Source: Gilvimarinus sp. 2_MG-2023 (GTDB taxonomy: Bacteria; Pseudomonadota; Gammaproteobacteria; Pseudomonadales; Cellvibrionaceae). Taken from it: DNA of 64,000 nt. The notes under the pieces are model-generated. The model worked only from the letters and a program-made list of their open reading frames with translations. It searched no databases and had not been told where the DNA came from. Shown here piece after piece: positions 7,876-18,568 of this stretch (position 1 is its first letter; each line of letters begins with the position of its first letter). The stretch covers positions 124,001 to 188,000 of the forward strand of contig NZ_JAUOQM010000049.1 of NCBI RefSeq assembly GCF_030547685.1. Reading direction: 5' to 3'. The position numbers were made by a program, and so were the translations under genes.

Positions 7876-10425
7876 CTAACGGGCAGGTAACATCTCGGTG
7901 CGACTGAGCACATCACCTAATCGCGCACGTAATAATACCTTTCCATCACCTATTGCCACGGCATCCTGATAAGTCAGCCACTGCTCACCATCCTGACTGT
8001 ATTCGAGCGTCACCCCAGGATAGAGACTATTCATTGTGAGCCTGCCAGAATCGAGCTTTGCGCCCGGTGGTGGTAAATAAAAGGCGGCACCCTGCGCCTG
8101 CAAACGCGGCAGTTCACGCTGCACCAGCGCACTGACAAACCGCTGATAATCCGCCAGCCGTCCCGCAGCAGAGTTGGAGTCCTCCCAGCTGGCCTTATGC
8201 CAGGCGCGCTCAGCTAGGGCAAACATGCGCGGATAGATCATCTGCTCTAACTGCTGGGCGGTGCGAATCGTTTCACTCCATACCTGCCCTTGAATGCCCA
8301 AAACATTTTCAGGCTTCTCCAATGCCGGCAGCGGGCGCCCAACCAGCGCTTCCAAGTTATCTATTGCCACACCATTGCGGGTAAAATCGGCGTTGGCATA
8401 GACATCATCCGGCATATAAGAAAACACCTTCGCCAAGTCGGTATAGCGCGCCGCCCAATAGTAACCGCGCTCTTGTGGGTGAACCTCGTGCGGATGGTCA
8501 AAGTACAAATGCGTGCCGTGCGACAACACCACTTGGTAACCCGCATTGGCTAAACGGTGAGCCCGGTCGGCAACCCCCCACTCCCAAATATTGTCCCAGA
8601 CGTTAGCAATCACCTTATCATTGACGAACTGGTCTCGGTTAAAGGTGTTTTTCTGGTCATACATCAAACCGTCTTCCCAACCCATTAAGTCTAACCCGCG
8701 CTGCTCGGCAATGGCCGACACACGACTGACAAAATAAGGCTTAAGATCGGCAGGGCCCGACACCCCCAGCGTTTTGGCAAAGAGCTCATCGCACAATGGC
8801 GATTCGGTCCAGGAGCCAGCACCAACCTCATCCCCCCCCATATGGAAAGTATCCAGCTTGACGCCTGCCTGACGGTACATCTGCTGCAGCTCGTAAATCA
8901 CCTTATCGACAAAGTGATAGGTCGATTCGCGGCAAACGTTGATCGAGTTATCGGTATAGCTCTGGACGGTAATATACTCAGAGGTATCTTGCGGGTCGGA
9001 CAATAAATATTGTTCTGCCGCCTCGGGTTGTCCGGCCTGCATCAAGCGCTGGTAGCGCGCGTCCATGGATTTTACCGCCGCCCGAGCGTGACCCGGCATA
9101 TCAATTTCCGGAATAACAGTAATATGACGCTCGGCAGCAAACTGCAAAATTTCGACAAAATCATCGACCGTGTAATAACCGTTGCCACTGCCCGATGCAA
9201 AGGGCCCGGTGCCCAGCTGAGTCATTAAGCATTCGCTCTCAGCAAGATCAAAACAGCGTTTGGCGCCGATATCAGTCAACTCTGGCAAGCCGGGGATTTG
9301 CAAGCGCCAGCCTTCATCTTCGGTCAGGTGCAAGTGCAGCTTATTAAGCTTGTAGCGCGCCATTTGCTCAATCAGGCGCAGCGTCACCTCTTTGCCGTGG
9401 AAGTTACGCCCCATATCGTAGTGCATGCCGCGCCAGTGAGCGCGCGGGCTATCGGTAATACTGGCCCGTGGCAGCTGAGCGCTATTATCGGCGTTAACGG
9501 TTAACCCCAGCAGGCTCTGTACGCCGTAGAAAGCACCGGCCACGTCACGGCCAACCACCGCAATACGGTCTTTGTCGACCTCTAACACATAGCTCTCGTC
9601 GGTTGCGGGCACCTCGGCGTCGACGGCGTCAGTATTGCCAGCCAGAACGTAAATGACAGGCCCATCGACCGAGATATGATCGGGTTCGGCGCTGAGCTCC
9701 AAGGCGAAGTCGGCCGCCAAGCGCTCTTGTAAATAAGTAGCTTCAAAGCGCGCACCACCGGAGTAGCGAATTTGCCACTGTTCGTCCAGAACGACTTCGG
9801 CGCGACGAAATTTGGCCTGCGCCGGTGCGGGAATAAGACGCGTCTGTGCACTAACTTCAGCCAGGTTGGCCGCCCACTGATAGCGCTGCTCTGGACTGAC
9901 AATTGAATACTGATCGTCGGCGTTGCGGCGCAGTTGCTCGGTTGCGGTGATAGGCGCCACATAATCGGTTAAACGCTCGGTGTCAGTATTGGCAAAAACT
10001 TCCGGTTCCAGGTCAGCCAAGACCACAAATGCGCGGGGCATAAAATCGGAGTAAGTCACCATATGGGCACTGGGCGTAAACTCTACTTGCAGTTGCTTGC
10101 CCTCGGCCAAGCCGGCAAATGCCTCGGAGGGAACCAGACGGTGCAAGTCACCTTGTACATGCTCAATACGTAGATCAGCATCTGGGCGCGCCTCAACTAA
10201 ACGCACCGCGTGAAAGTAAAGGGCCCAGCCTTGCGCCGGCAAGGCATGCTCCGACTGATTATCCAGCGACAGACGCATAACACGCCCGGGTTCGGCCAGG
10301 TTGTCCACCACTTCAAATGTTAACTCAGTATGGTCGGCAAAGTCGGCCAATTGTTGCTGTGACCACTCGGTCGCCAACGTCAGTGCCGGCCAACAGGCGG
10401 CTATGGTAAGTAGCAATCTACGCAT
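7876..10425 (-). CDS. GH20 beta-N-acetylhexosaminidase (chitobiase)
   Basis: The 849-residue protein hydrolyses terminal beta-linked N-acetylhexosamine from chitooligosaccharides in the periplasm or at the surface. It has a signal peptide (ending near LTLA, residue 18), an N-terminal chitobiase carbohydrate-binding domain, a GH20b-like domain and a TIM-barrel catalytic domain (about residues 320-720) with the family signature HMGGDE. D532 and E533 are the catalytic pair for substrate-assisted hydrolysis. The ATG at 10425 has GAGGAAAA upstream and starts the signal peptide. An operator and promoter lie at 10467-10494, tying it to the TonB receptor. Length and domain order match bacterial chitobiases such as Serratia Chb. 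Confidence 0.93.
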   Translation of the reverse strand: MRRLLLTIAACWPALTLATEWSQQQLADFADHTELTFEVVDNLAEPGRVMRLSLDNQSEHALPAQGWALYFHAVRLVEARPDADLRIEHVQGDLHRLVPSEAFAGLAEGKQLQVEFTPSAHMVTYSDFMPRAFVVLADLEPEVFANTDTERLTDYVAPITATEQLRRNADDQYSIVSPEQRYQWAANLAEVSAQTRLIPAPAQAKFRRAEVVLDEQWQIRYSGGARFEATYLQERLAADFALELSAEPDHISVDGPVIYVLAGNTDAVDAEVPATDESYVLEVDKDRIAVVGRDVAGAFYGVQSLLGLTVNADNSAQLPRASITDSPRAHWRGMHYDMGRNFHGKEVTLRLIEQMARYKLNKLHLHLTEDEGWRLQIPGLPELTDIGAKRCFDLAESECLMTQLGTGPFASGSGNGYYTVDDFVEILQFAAERHITVIPEIDMPGHARAAVKSMDARYQRLMQAGQPEAAEQYLLSDPQDTSEYITVQSYTDNSINVCRESTYHFVDKVIYELQQMYRQAGVKLDTFHMGGDEVGAGSWTESPLCDELFAKTLGVSGPADLKPYFVSRVSAIAEQRGLDLMGWEDGLMYDQKNTFNRDQFVNDKVIANVWDNIWEWGVADRAHRLANAGYQVVLSHGTHLYFDHPHEVHPQERGYYWAARYTDLAKVFSYMPDDVYANADFTRNGVAIDNLEALVGRPLPALEKPENVLGIQGQVWSETIRTAQQLEQMIYPRMFALAERAWHKASWEDSNSAAGRLADYQRFVSALVQRELPRLQAQGAAFYLPPPGAKLDSGRLTMNSLYPGVTLEYSQDGEQWLTYQDAVAIGDGKVLLRARLGDVLSRTEMLPAR

Positions 10426-10466
10426 TGTTGTTTTCCTCAATACTGTTTTTATGCGGCCAGCGGCAC

Positions 10467-10494
10467 ATTGTAAACCGCTTGACAACGTTGTCCA
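10467..10494 (-). promoter_or_regulatory. Predicted chitobiase promoter with embedded operator
   Basis: On the minus strand, TGGACA (10489-10494, five of six bases) and TACAAT (10467-10472, five of six) are 16 bp apart. The operator at 10481-10492 overlaps the -35 and spacer. The predicted start near 10459 leaves a leader of about 35 nt. Confidence 0.65.
10481..10492. promoter_or_regulatory. LacI-type operator at chitobiase promoter
   Basis: A perfect GACAACGTTGTC palindrome 56 bp upstream of the chitobiase ATG, identical to those at 115 and 7418. It links the GH20 gene to the TonB receptor regulon. Confidence 0.72.
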
Positions 10495-10710
10495 GCATAC
10501 ATTAAATACAAACCAACGCCCATCACTTTACACAGATTGGCTTAGGTTAAGCAAAATGTGGCCGATAAGGTTTTATAGCTAAAGAGCGCTCACAATATTA
10601 CGGAAAATTGCTCGAACGTCCGCCTTTTGCACCGTTTGTGCTCACAGCACAACCGAACTGCACCAAAGAAAACACGGAGTTATACCGCAATCGAACAAAA
10701 ACCATTGCGA

Positions 10711-10746
10711 TCAATCAAAAGGGGAATAATGCGCCATTTTTGATTG
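10711..10746. promoter_or_regulatory. Inverted repeat overlapping the chemoreceptor promoter
   Basis: TCAATCAAAA (10711-10720) and its exact complement TTTTGATTGA (10737-10746) form a 10-bp inverted repeat around a 16-nt spacer. The right arm overlaps the predicted -35. It could be an operator pair; it is too AT-rich and lacks the T-run placement of a convincing terminator. The remainder of 10426-10710 shows no gene. Confidence 0.4.
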
Positions 10747-10770
10747 ACACCCCGAGGGGTATGGTAATAA
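10744..10770 (+). promoter_or_regulatory. Predicted chemoreceptor promoter
   Basis: TTGACA (10744-10749) is a perfect -35. The best -10 is TAATAA (10765-10770) at a short 15-bp spacing. The spacer contains ACCCC-GA-GGGGT (10749-10760), an inverted repeat that may be an operator. Spacing makes the -10 uncertain. Confidence 0.4.
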
Positions 10771-10818
10771 TTTTCAGAGTTATGAACCGACGTGTTATGA
10801 ATATTGGTGAGGTACCAA

Positions 10819-12441
10819 ATGTCTCTTAGAGTAAAAATGTGGGTATTATCGGGACTGATTTTTATCGGCCTACTGATTATTACCAGTGTCGGTCTGTTTA
10901 CCTTGCGCCAGGCGACCAGTGATGATAATGAAGCACGCGTAAAACAGCTATTGGCAAGCACCTATGCCACCGTTGTCGAAATGGAACAATTGGCCCAAGA
11001 GGGGGTGCTCAGTGATGAGCAGGCGCAGCAAATTGCCACGCGATTGCTGCGCGACAACATTTACCACAAGTCAGAGTATGTCTACGTTGCCGATAATGAC
11101 CTCAACTTTATCGCCACACCGCTCGACCCCCAGCTGCACGGCACCAGCTTTCACGAATTTAAAGACGGCGATAATAAAAGTGTTGGGGAAATTTTATTGC
11201 GAGCAGTGAATGCTGCCGGCAATGAACTCGCCTCTTATCACTGGACACAGCGCCAGGAAGACGGCTCAATCGAAGACAAGCTATCGATCGCGCAGCGCTC
11301 ACCGCGCTGGGGTTGGTTTATCGGCACGGGCATTGGTTTTAACGAGGTCAACGCTCGATTTTGGGACAGCGCAAGCAGTCAACTGCTTATCTGTATCTTC
11401 CTCAGTGTATTGATTTTGATTCCGGTGCAAATCAATGCCACCAGAATCCAAAGAGGCTTGGGTGGTGAATTGCGCGATGTGCAAGATCTGGTAAGGCGCG
11501 TTGCCGATGGCGACCTAACCGAGCAGGCTACCTTGCTTAAGGCTTCGGATGACAGTATTTACGGCTCGGTAATGCGTATGCGCCACAGTCTGCGAGACAT
11601 TATGTCCGCCCTCACCTCGGCGGCTCAGTCTTTGGACCAGGTGGGAGACGATATTGTCGATCGCGCGCAAACCAGCACCGCTATGGCCGAAGAGCAAAGT
11701 GGTACCGCCGTGAAAATTGCCGCCTCGGCGGAAGAGTTTAACCAACAAACGCGCCACGCCATGATTCAGGCAGAAGACGCCAAACAACAAACCCACGCCG
11801 CCTCCACCACCTCGGAAAACGGCCAGCGTTTAATTTCCAGCGCGGTCGATAAATTTACCGAAATTGACCACAGTGTGAGCACCACTCAGGCCAGTATCGA
11901 CACCTTGGCCAGCCGGGTAGACAACATCTCCGCGGTGGTCTCGGTGATTAGTGCCGTTGCCGAGCAGACCAATCTGCTGGCTCTAAACGCCGCCATTGAA
12001 GCGGCTCGGGCCGGTGAGCAAGGTCGCGGGTTTGCGGTTGTTGCCGACGAGGTGCGCCAGTTGGCATCGCGCACAACTCAGGCGACCCAGGAAATCAGCG
12101 AAAGCATCAGTGCTGTACAAAAAAGCAGCCAGGAAAGTAAAGGCCACATGGATGCGATGGTGAGTGAGCTGCGCGAGGGCATTGAGCAAACTCGCGAAGG
12201 GGGAGCCATTGTGGAATCCATTCGCAACGAGACCCAATCGGTGGAGGATATTGTCTCGCGCATTGGCCAAGCTATGAGCGAACACGTTGAGGCCAGCGGT
12301 TTGATTTTGGATTATGTCAGCCATATGGAGGCCTCGTCGCAGAACACTAAAGAGGCGGCACAAGGCACCTTGGCAACCTCTCGTCAAATCCGCGACGCCG
12401 CCCATCAGCTAAGCGACCAGCTCGAACAGTTTAGGCTGTAA
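10819..12441 (+). CDS. Methyl-accepting chemotaxis protein with single Cache domain
   Basis: The 540-residue transmembrane receptor has TM1 at about 8-28, a periplasmic single Cache domain (about 35-175), TM2 at about 187-205, a HAMP-like region and a cytoplasmic coiled-coil signalling domain. The conserved tip ([16 protein letters not shown], about 385-400) binds CheA/CheW. The ATG at 10819 is preceded by GGTGAGG. The ligand is unknown; single Cache receptors often sense small organic acids. Its 3' end overlaps trpC on the other strand by 11 bp. No chemotaxis genes are nearby. Confidence 0.93.
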   Translation: MSLRVKMWVLSGLIFIGLLIITSVGLFTLRQATSDDNEARVKQLLASTYATVVEMEQLAQEGVLSDEQAQQIATRLLRDNIYHKSEYVYVADNDLNFIATPLDPQLHGTSFHEFKDGDNKSVGEILLRAVNAAGNELASYHWTQRQEDGSIEDKLSIAQRSPRWGWFIGTGIGFNEVNARFWDSASSQLLICIFLSVLILIPVQINATRIQRGLGGELRDVQDLVRRVADGDLTEQATLLKASDDSIYGSVMRMRHSLRDIMSALTSAAQSLDQVGDDIVDRAQTSTAMAEEQSGTAVKIAASAEEFNQQTRHAMIQAEDAKQQTHAASTTSENGQRLISSAVDKFTEIDHSVSTTQASIDTLASRVDNISAVVSVISAVAEQTNLLALNAAIEAARAGEQGRGFAVVADEVRQLASRTTQATQEISESISAVQKSSQESKGHMDAMVSELREGIEQTREGGAIVESIRNETQSVEDIVSRIGQAMSEHVEASGLILDYVSHMEASSQNTKEAAQGTLATSRQIRDAAHQLSDQLEQFRL

Positions 12442-13237
12442 AGCCAAAAAACTCTGCCAGCGCCGCGCCGGGATCGTCGCGGCGCATAAATGCTTCGCCC
12501 ACCAAAAAGGCGTTCACATTGCGCTCGCGCATGGCCTGCACATCGGCTGGGGCTAGTATGCCGCTCTCGGTAACCACCAAGCGCTCATCACCGATGGCAT
12601 CGAGTAGTTTATAGGTCGTCTCTAGTGTGACATCGAAGGTGTGCAGGTCGCGGTTGTTAATGCCAATCAAACGATTAGGTAGCGCCATTGCCTGATCCAG
12701 CTCGCGCTCGTTGTGCACTTCGACTAAAACATCCAGTCCCACATCTAACGCCAATTGGTTAAGTGCGCGCAAACGCTCTGGGCTAAGCGCGGCCACAATC
12801 AGCAGCACGCAATCGGCCCCCATGGCGCGAGCCTCTAGCACTTGATATTCATCCACCAAAAAATCTTTGCGAATAACCGGCAGACTCACCGCCTCGCGCG
12901 CCTGTATCAGGTATTCATCAGCGCCTTGAAAGAAGTCCACATCCGTTAAAATAGACAGGCACGCCGCGCCGCCGCGCTGGTAACTCGCCGCCAATTCAGC
13001 GGGCACAAAGTGTTCGCGAATAACGCCTTTGCTGGGCGAGGCTTTTTTGATTTCGGCAATAACGCCCGACTCACCGGCGGCGATACGTGACTCCAGCGCC
13101 CGCACAAAGCCTCGCACAACCCCTTGTTCAGCCACGGCTTTTTCTAAGCCGCTGATAGATTGTTGAGTCTTGCGCTCGGCAATTTCTTCCCATTTGCGGG
13201 CGATAATTTTACGCAATATCGTCGGCGTATCATTCAT
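12431..13237 (-). CDS. trpC: Indole-3-glycerol phosphate synthase
   Basis: A 268-residue single-function TrpC, converting carboxyphenylamino-deoxyribulose phosphate to indole-3-glycerol phosphate in tryptophan synthesis. It shows the conserved N-terminal KASPSKG motif (substrate phosphate binding and catalytic lysine), a central IRKDF segment and the C-terminal TESGI motif of the TIM barrel. It is the last gene of the trpG-trpD-trpC set, 25 bp after trpD. It is not fused to TrpF, as usual in pseudomonads and relatives. Its 3' end overlaps the convergent chemoreceptor gene by 11 bp. Confidence 0.96.
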   Translation of the reverse strand: MNDTPTILRKIIARKWEEIAERKTQQSISGLEKAVAEQGVVRGFVRALESRIAAGESGVIAEIKKASPSKGVIREHFVPAELAASYQRGGAACLSILTDVDFFQGADEYLIQAREAVSLPVIRKDFLVDEYQVLEARAMGADCVLLIVAALSPERLRALNQLALDVGLDVLVEVHNERELDQAMALPNRLIGINNRDLHTFDVTLETTYKLLDAIGDERLVVTESGILAPADVQAMRERNVNAFLVGEAFMRRDDPGAALAEFFGFTA

Positions 13238-13262
13238 TTCAAAACTACCTTGATTAAATTAT

Positions 13263-14291
13263 TTAAAAGCACTGGGTGAACGACACCAGTTCGCGCAGTT
13301 TCTCGCCGGCCAGACCCGAGCCAATCGCGTCTTGCGCCATAGCAACCCCTTCGGCCAGTGAGTCGGCAACACCGCACACATAAATAGCGGCGCCGGCGTT
13401 TAACGCAATAACATCGCCCGCCTTCTGCCCCAGCTCATCGGGCTTACGCCCCAGTGCCGCGTGAATAATGGCCAGGGACTGCTCGGCATCCTCTACCGCC
13501 AAGCCAATCAAACTCTGACTCTCAAGGCCAAAATCTTCCGGCGCAATGGTGTATTCGCAAACCTCACCATTTTTCAACTCGGCCACATGGGTAACGCTGG
13601 CCAGCGAAATCTCATCCAGGCCATCCGCCGCGTGCACCACCATGACATGCTCACTGCCGAGCCGGCCCAGCACTTCGGCCATGGGCTTGCACAATTTTTC
13701 ACTGAAAACGCCGATCACCTGCCGCTTAACCCCAGCGGGGTTGGTCATGGGGCCCAACATATTAAAGATGGTGCGCAGGCCCAGCTCTTTGCGCGGGCCA
13801 ATGGCGTGTTTCATGGCGCTGTGGTGCGCTGGAGCAAACATAAAGCCCACCCCCAATGCCTCCACACAGCGAGCCACTTGCTCGGCATTAATGGTTAAGT
13901 TCACGCCAGCCGCCTCCAATACATCCGCGCTGCCGGTTGAACTCGACACCGAGCGATTGCCGTGTTTTGCAACACTGCCGCCAGCGGCAGCAACCACAAA
14001 GGCGCTGGCGGTAGAGACATTAAATAAATTAGCACCATCGCCGCCGGTGCCACAGGTGTCCACTAGGTGCTCGGCGTCAATACTGACTTGACTTGCCAGC
14101 TCGCGCATAACAGTGGCCGCGCCGGTCATTTCATCCAGCGACTCACCTTTCATACGCAACGCAACAAGTAAGGCGCCAATCTGCGCATCGCTCGCCTCGC
14201 CGGTCATCACCTGACGCATGACCGCGATCATTTCATCGGTGCTCAAGTCAATGCTATCGACTACCTTAGCCAGTGCCTGTTTAATGTCCAC
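13263..14291 (-). CDS. trpD: Anthranilate phosphoribosyltransferase
   Basis: The 342-residue TrpD transfers phosphoribose from PRPP to anthranilate. It shows the glycine-rich PRPP-binding motif CGTGGDG, the following NVST segment, and the KHGNRS motif. Length is standard for the unfused enzyme. It lies 45 bp downstream of trpG and 25 bp upstream of trpC, so the three are probably one operon. No attenuator-like leader with clustered Trp codons was seen in front of trpG. Confidence 0.96.
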   Translation of the reverse strand: MDIKQALAKVVDSIDLSTDEMIAVMRQVMTGEASDAQIGALLVALRMKGESLDEMTGAATVMRELASQVSIDAEHLVDTCGTGGDGANLFNVSTASAFVVAAAGGSVAKHGNRSVSSSTGSADVLEAAGVNLTINAEQVARCVEALGVGFMFAPAHHSAMKHAIGPRKELGLRTIFNMLGPMTNPAGVKRQVIGVFSEKLCKPMAEVLGRLGSEHVMVVHAADGLDEISLASVTHVAELKNGEVCEYTIAPEDFGLESQSLIGLAVEDAEQSLAIIHAALGRKPDELGQKAGDVIALNAGAAIYVCGVADSLAEGVAMAQDAIGSGLAGEKLRELVSFTQCF

Positions 14292-14336
14292 AGCTCTCTC
14301 CGTAGTAAGTTCTGCCCACTGCCAATGTCGCGCGGG

Positions 14337-14924
14337 TCAGCACGAATAGGTTAAAAAGTTTGCCAAAAGTTGATGCCCTTGTTCACTCAGAACCGATTCC
14401 GGGTGAAATTGCACCCCTTCCAGCGGCCAGTGCTTATGCTTTAAACCCATAATTTCCGGCTGACCACTGCGGGCCGCAGGCTGGGTTCGGGCGGTGATTT
14501 CCAGCGACTTGGGCAGATGCTCTATATCAGTAACCAGCGAATGGTAGCGGGTCACTCTAAGCGGATTTTTTAAACCGGCAAACACGCCCTGGTGATTGTG
14601 ATCAACCAAAGAGGTTTTGCCGTGCATTATCTGCCCGGCGTGTACCGTGCGCCCGCCCAGCGCCTCGGCAATGCATTGGTGGCCTAAGCACACCCCCAGC
14701 ATGGGGATATTACCAGAAAATCGGCGAATAACCTCGACCGACACGCCCGCGTCTTGCGGTCGGCCAGGGCCGGGCGAAATCACAATATGAGAAGGTTGCA
14801 GCGCCGCAATCTGGTCTAGCGTTAATTGGTCATTACGCGCCACCTGCACCTGCGCCCCCAATTCATCAAAATAATGAACCAGGTTATAGGTAAAAGAATC
14901 GTAGTTGTCGATCATCAATAGCAT
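14337..14924 (-). CDS. trpG: Anthranilate synthase glutamine amidotransferase subunit
   Basis: The 195-residue class I glutamine amidotransferase supplies ammonia to TrpE for anthranilate formation. The triad is visible: nucleophile C79 in GVCLGHQ, and H174 and E176 in the HPE motif. The oxyanion-loop PGPG motif is at about 51-54. In relatives TrpG may also serve PabB for folate. No trpE is in the window, and the divergent neighbour is rfbB, so the large subunit must be encoded elsewhere, as in Pseudomonas-like genomes where trpE can be separate. Confidence 0.94.
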   Translation of the reverse strand: MLLMIDNYDSFTYNLVHYFDELGAQVQVARNDQLTLDQIAALQPSHIVISPGPGRPQDAGVSVEVIRRFSGNIPMLGVCLGHQCIAEALGGRTVHAGQIMHGKTSLVDHNHQGVFAGLKNPLRVTRYHSLVTDIEHLPKSLEITARTQPAARSGQPEIMGLKHKHWPLEGVQFHPESVLSEQGHQLLANFLTYSC

Positions 14925-15122
14925 GCAGGCCCCAGCGGCACCGTGACGGGGGTGGCAAGGTTAGCACAAAGCAGTGCTCACTGGCAGCTTACAGCCTTCC
15001 GCCAACACAGTTTTTAACTTCAACCGGCATAGGCATTACGGTATCATGGGCGGCTATTATCGAGCCGGATTTTCACGCCCTTGGCACCCGGCCGCCCATT
15101 ATCCACGCAAGCAAGTTCGCCT

Positions 15123-16184
15123 ATGAAAGTCATCGTTACAGGCGGAGCTGGTTTTATCGGCTCTGCGGTGGTCCGTTATCTAATTCAAGAGACTGACCAT
15201 CAGGTTCTCAACCTAGACAAACTCACCTACGCCGGCAATTTGGCATCGCTGCAAGAGATTAGCCAGTCCGAGCGCTATCGCTTCGCACAAATCGACATTT
15301 GCGATGCCGCCGCCGTTGCCGAGTTGCTGCAAGACTACCAGCCCGATGCCATTATGCATCTGGCAGCCGAGAGCCACGTAGACCGCTCCATCACCGACGC
15401 CGCCAGCTTTATGCAAACCAACATTATCGGCACCTATACCTTGCTTGAACAAGTGCGTCACTATCTTGCTGCGCACCCGCGCGAGTCGCACTTTATCTTC
15501 CATCACGTCTCCACCGATGAAGTCTATGGCGACCTGGAAGGCACCGATGCTTTGTTCACCGAGCAAACCCCCTATGCACCCAGCTCGCCTTACTCGGCCA
15601 GCAAGGCCAGCTCCGATCATTTAGTGCGCGCTTGGCATCGAACCTACGACCTACCGGTAGTTTTGACCAACTGCTCCAACAACTACGGCCCCTATCACTT
15701 TCCGGAAAAATTTATTCCGCATATGATTCTCAATGCGCTGGACGGCAAACCCTTGCCCGTTTACGGCGACGGTACGCAAATTCGCGATTGGCTCTATGTG
15801 GAAGATCACGCCCGGGCGCTGGTACACGTCATGTTAGAGGGCAAGGCTGGCGAAACTTATAATATTGGCGGGCTGAATGAGAAGCGCAATATCGATGTAG
15901 TCCAAACTCTGTGCGATTTATTAGAAGAGCTGGCCGCCGATAAAAAGCCCGAGGGCGTGACACAGTATCGCGATTTAATTACCTTTGTCGCCGATCGTCC
16001 CGGCCACGATCTACGCTATGCCATTGACGCCAGCAAAATCGAACAAGAATTGGGCTGGAAGCCGCAAGAAACGTTTGCCAGTGGAATGCGCAAAACCGTG
16101 CAGTGGTACTTAAACAACCCCGGCTGGTGGCAGGACGTACTCAACGGCAACTACCAACTAGAACGGATAGGACTGACGCAATGA
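15123..16184 (+). CDS. rfbB: dTDP-glucose 4,6-dehydratase
   Basis: The 353-residue short-chain dehydrogenase-type enzyme catalyses the second step to dTDP-L-rhamnose, oxidising and dehydrating dTDP-glucose with bound NAD. It shows the Rossmann motif TGGAGFIG at residues 7-14 and the catalytic YSASK motif (YxxxK); STDEVYGD supplies the active-site Asp/Glu. The ATG at 15123 was chosen over an upstream TTG because the fold begins at once. It is first of a tightly overlapping rfbB-A-C-D operon, with a 4-bp ATGA overlap to rfbA. Confidence 0.96.
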   Translation: MKVIVTGGAGFIGSAVVRYLIQETDHQVLNLDKLTYAGNLASLQEISQSERYRFAQIDICDAAAVAELLQDYQPDAIMHLAAESHVDRSITDAASFMQTNIIGTYTLLEQVRHYLAAHPRESHFIFHHVSTDEVYGDLEGTDALFTEQTPYAPSSPYSASKASSDHLVRAWHRTYDLPVVLTNCSNNYGPYHFPEKFIPHMILNALDGKPLPVYGDGTQIRDWLYVEDHARALVHVMLEGKAGETYNIGGLNEKRNIDVVQTLCDLLEELAADKKPEGVTQYRDLITFVADRPGHDLRYAIDASKIEQELGWKPQETFASGMRKTVQWYLNNPGWWQDVLNGNYQLERIGLTQ

Positions 16185-17065
16185 AAGGCATCATACTCGC
16201 CGGCGGTAGCGGCACACGACTCTACCCAATCACCCAGGGTGTATCCAAACAGCTGATACCGGTGTACGACAAGCCGATGATTTACTACCCGCTCTCTATT
16301 TTGATGTTTGCGGGCATTCGGGAAATTTTAATTATCACCACACCGGAAGACCAAGCCAGCTTTCAACGCCTATTGGGTGATGGTTCGCACCTGGGGCTGT
16401 CTTTCCAATATATCGCTCAGCCCTCACCCGATGGTCTGGCACAAGCCTTTATTTTGGGTGAAGACTTTATCGGCGACGATGCTGTGTGTCTGGTGTTGGG
16501 CGACAACATTTACTATGGCCACCAGCTCACCCATACGCTGCAAAATGCTGTGGCCAACGCCTCGGACGATCAAGCCACCGTATTTGGCTACCATGTACAC
16601 GACCCGGAACGCTACGGCGTGGTGGAGTTCGATGCGGCAGGCAATGCCGTGAGCATTGAAGAGAAACCCGAGCAACCCAAATCTAACTACGCGGTCACCG
16701 GCTTATATTTTTACCCCAACGATGTGATTAAAAAAGCCCAAGCGGTTACCCCATCACATCGCGGCGAGCTAGAAATCACCAGCGTTAACCAAATGTACCT
16801 GGATGACAGCCGGCTCAAGGTAGAGCTTATGGGGCGCGGTTACGCTTGGCTGGACACCGGCACCCACGAAAGCCTGCTGGAAGCCGCACAGTTTATCGAA
16901 ACCATCGAAAAACGGCAGGGATTAAAAGTTGCCTGCATTGAAGAGATTGCTTACGAACTGGGCTATATCAGCAAAGAGCAACTTATTGAACTGGCAACTC
17001 CGCTGGCAAAAAACCAATACGGCCAATACCTGTTACAGCGTGCACAAGAGGAGTGGATTAAGTGA
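16181..17065 (+). CDS. rfbA: Glucose-1-phosphate thymidylyltransferase
   Basis: The 294-residue nucleotidyltransferase makes dTDP-glucose from glucose-1-phosphate and dTTP, the first step to dTDP-L-rhamnose. The signature [11 protein letters not shown] lies at the N-terminus, followed by [17 protein letters not shown]. The enzyme is typically feedback-inhibited by dTDP-rhamnose. The ATG at 16181 overlaps the rfbB stop (ATGA), and its own stop overlaps the rfbC GTG start by 4 bp, so translation is coupled through the operon. Confidence 0.96.
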   Translation: MKGIILAGGSGTRLYPITQGVSKQLIPVYDKPMIYYPLSILMFAGIREILIITTPEDQASFQRLLGDGSHLGLSFQYIAQPSPDGLAQAFILGEDFIGDDAVCLVLGDNIYYGHQLTHTLQNAVANASDDQATVFGYHVHDPERYGVVEFDAAGNAVSIEEKPEQPKSNYAVTGLYFYPNDVIKKAQAVTPSHRGELEITSVNQMYLDDSRLKVELMGRGYAWLDTGTHESLLEAAQFIETIEKRQGLKVACIEEIAYELGYISKEQLIELATPLAKNQYGQYLLQRAQEEWIK

Positions 17066-17655
17066 AGATTACGCCGCAAGCCATTGCCGATGTACTGCTA
17101 ATCGAACCCAAGGTGTTTGGGGATGAACGCGGCTATTTTTTCGAGTCTTTCCGTCAGGACATATTCGAGCAGGCCACCGGCCACCCGGTTAACTTTATAC
17201 AGGATAACGAATCGCGCTCCAGTCGCGGTGTGCTGCGCGGCCTACACTTCCAGCGCGCCCCCTACGCACAAAGTAAATTGGTGCGGGTAATCGACGGCGA
17301 AGTACTGGATGTAGCGGTCGATATACGCATGGGCAGCCTTACTTTCGGCCAAAGTGTCAGCGCGGTATTAAGCGGTGACAATAAACACCAACTGTTTGTG
17401 CCGCGTGGCTTCGCCCACGGTTTTGTCGTGCTCAGCGAGACGGCTATTTTTGCTTATAAAGTCGACAATCCATACGCGCCCGAACACGACTGCGGTATTC
17501 ATTTTGCCGACGAGCAATTAGCCATCGACTGGCAATTGACCCAGAGCGAGATTCAAACATCCGCCAAAGACAGCACGCTCCCTAGCCTCACACAATTGCA
17601 AACCGGCACGCCGAACGCCCTCTTCCAATACGGGAGTTCACTCTATGAGCAGTGA
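17062..17655 (+). CDS. rfbC: dTDP-4-dehydrorhamnose 3,5-epimerase
   Basis: The 197-residue cupin-fold epimerase is the third enzyme of dTDP-L-rhamnose synthesis. It shows the N-terminal [10 protein letters not shown] segment, the GVLRGLHFQ motif holding the catalytic histidine, and the [10 protein letters not shown] motif. The start is GTG at 17062 within a GTGA overlap with rfbA. The length is slightly above the common 180 residues, with a short C-terminal extension. Confidence 0.96.
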   Translation: MKITPQAIADVLLIEPKVFGDERGYFFESFRQDIFEQATGHPVNFIQDNESRSSRGVLRGLHFQRAPYAQSKLVRVIDGEVLDVAVDIRMGSLTFGQSVSAVLSGDNKHQLFVPRGFAHGFVVLSETAIFAYKVDNPYAPEHDCGIHFADEQLAIDWQLTQSEIQTSAKDSTLPSLTQLQTGTPNALFQYGSSLYEQ

Positions 17656-18526
17656 GATACGCATTCTGGTACTCGGTTGCAACGGACAAGTTGGCAGCGA
17701 AATTAAATACTTGCAGCGCCAACAGCCAGACCACAATGAGTGGATATTCTGGCAGCGCTCCGATTTGGATTTAACCGATACCGACGCCATCGAAACGGCG
17801 CTTACGCAATGCCGGCCAACGGTGGTTATTAACTGCGCCGCCTACACGGCGGTTGATAAAGCCGAGCAAGAACCGGAACTGGCCGATCAAATTAACCATC
17901 TAGCCGTTCGGGCACTGGCCCAAACCTGCCAAGCCTTAGGAGCTTGCTTAATCCACATCTCCACCGATTACGTTTTCTCAGGCACACACTGCCAGCCCTA
18001 TCGCCCGCAGGATGCCACTGCCCCCGCTGGACACTATGGCTTGAGCAAATTACGTGGCGAACAAACGCTACGAGCATCTGGGGTGAACGGGGTCATTGTG
18101 CGCACCAGTTGGGTTTACAGCACATTTGGCAATAACTTTGTAAAAACCATGCTGCGTCTCGGGGCTGCAAAGCCTGCGTTACAGGTAGTCGCCGATCAAA
18201 TCGGTAGCCCCACTTGGGCGCGCGATTTAGCCCAAGCACTTATGCAGTTGGCTATACACCCGGATTTGGCACAAAAAACGGGAGAGATTTACCACTACAG
18301 TAATAGCGGTGTATGCAGCTGGTACGACTTAGCAGCGCATATTTTTCAAGCGCAAAACCTCGACTGTCAATTAAGCCCTATTCGCACTGAAGAGTATCCA
18401 ACACCGGCCAAACGTCCATATTACAGCGTGCTCGATTGCCGCAAAATATACGAAGATTTTGGCGTTCGGCCTCCCTATTGGCACCACTCCCTGGTCCGTG
18501 CGTTAAAAGACATACAAGCACAATAG
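17645..18526 (+). CDS. rfbD: dTDP-4-dehydrorhamnose reductase
   Basis: The 293-residue SDR-type reductase uses NAD(P)H to give dTDP-L-rhamnose. It has the N-terminal GCNGQVGSE nucleotide-binding motif, INCAAYTAVDKAE, STDYVFSG with the catalytic Ser/Thr, and YGLSKLRGE (YxxxK). The ATG at 17645 overlaps rfbC by 11 bp. It ends the operon; a long hairpin inside the next, convergent gene (18581-18611) probably terminates its transcript. Confidence 0.95.
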   Translation: MSSEIRILVLGCNGQVGSEIKYLQRQQPDHNEWIFWQRSDLDLTDTDAIETALTQCRPTVVINCAAYTAVDKAEQEPELADQINHLAVRALAQTCQALGACLIHISTDYVFSGTHCQPYRPQDATAPAGHYGLSKLRGEQTLRASGVNGVIVRTSWVYSTFGNNFVKTMLRLGAAKPALQVVADQIGSPTWARDLAQALMQLAIHPDLAQKTGEIYHYSNSGVCSWYDLAAHIFQAQNLDCQLSPIRTEEYPTPAKRPYYSVLDCRKIYEDFGVRPPYWHHSLVRALKDIQAQ

Positions 18527-18568
18527 AACAGGAACATGTGGTCCAACTGCGCACAGTTCAAGCTTGCC

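Noticed and set aside
7637-7879. An 80-residue frame between the receptor and chitobiase genes
   Set aside because: It runs through the terminator at 7817-7854 and shows no protein-like pattern.
10608-10961. Short frames on both strands upstream of the chemoreceptor
   Set aside because: They cover the predicted promoter and the start of the receptor gene and have no ribosome sites or motifs.
13546-14091. A 181-residue frame antisense to trpD
   Set aside because: trpD is a clear full-length gene; the antisense frame has no supporting motif or ribosome site.
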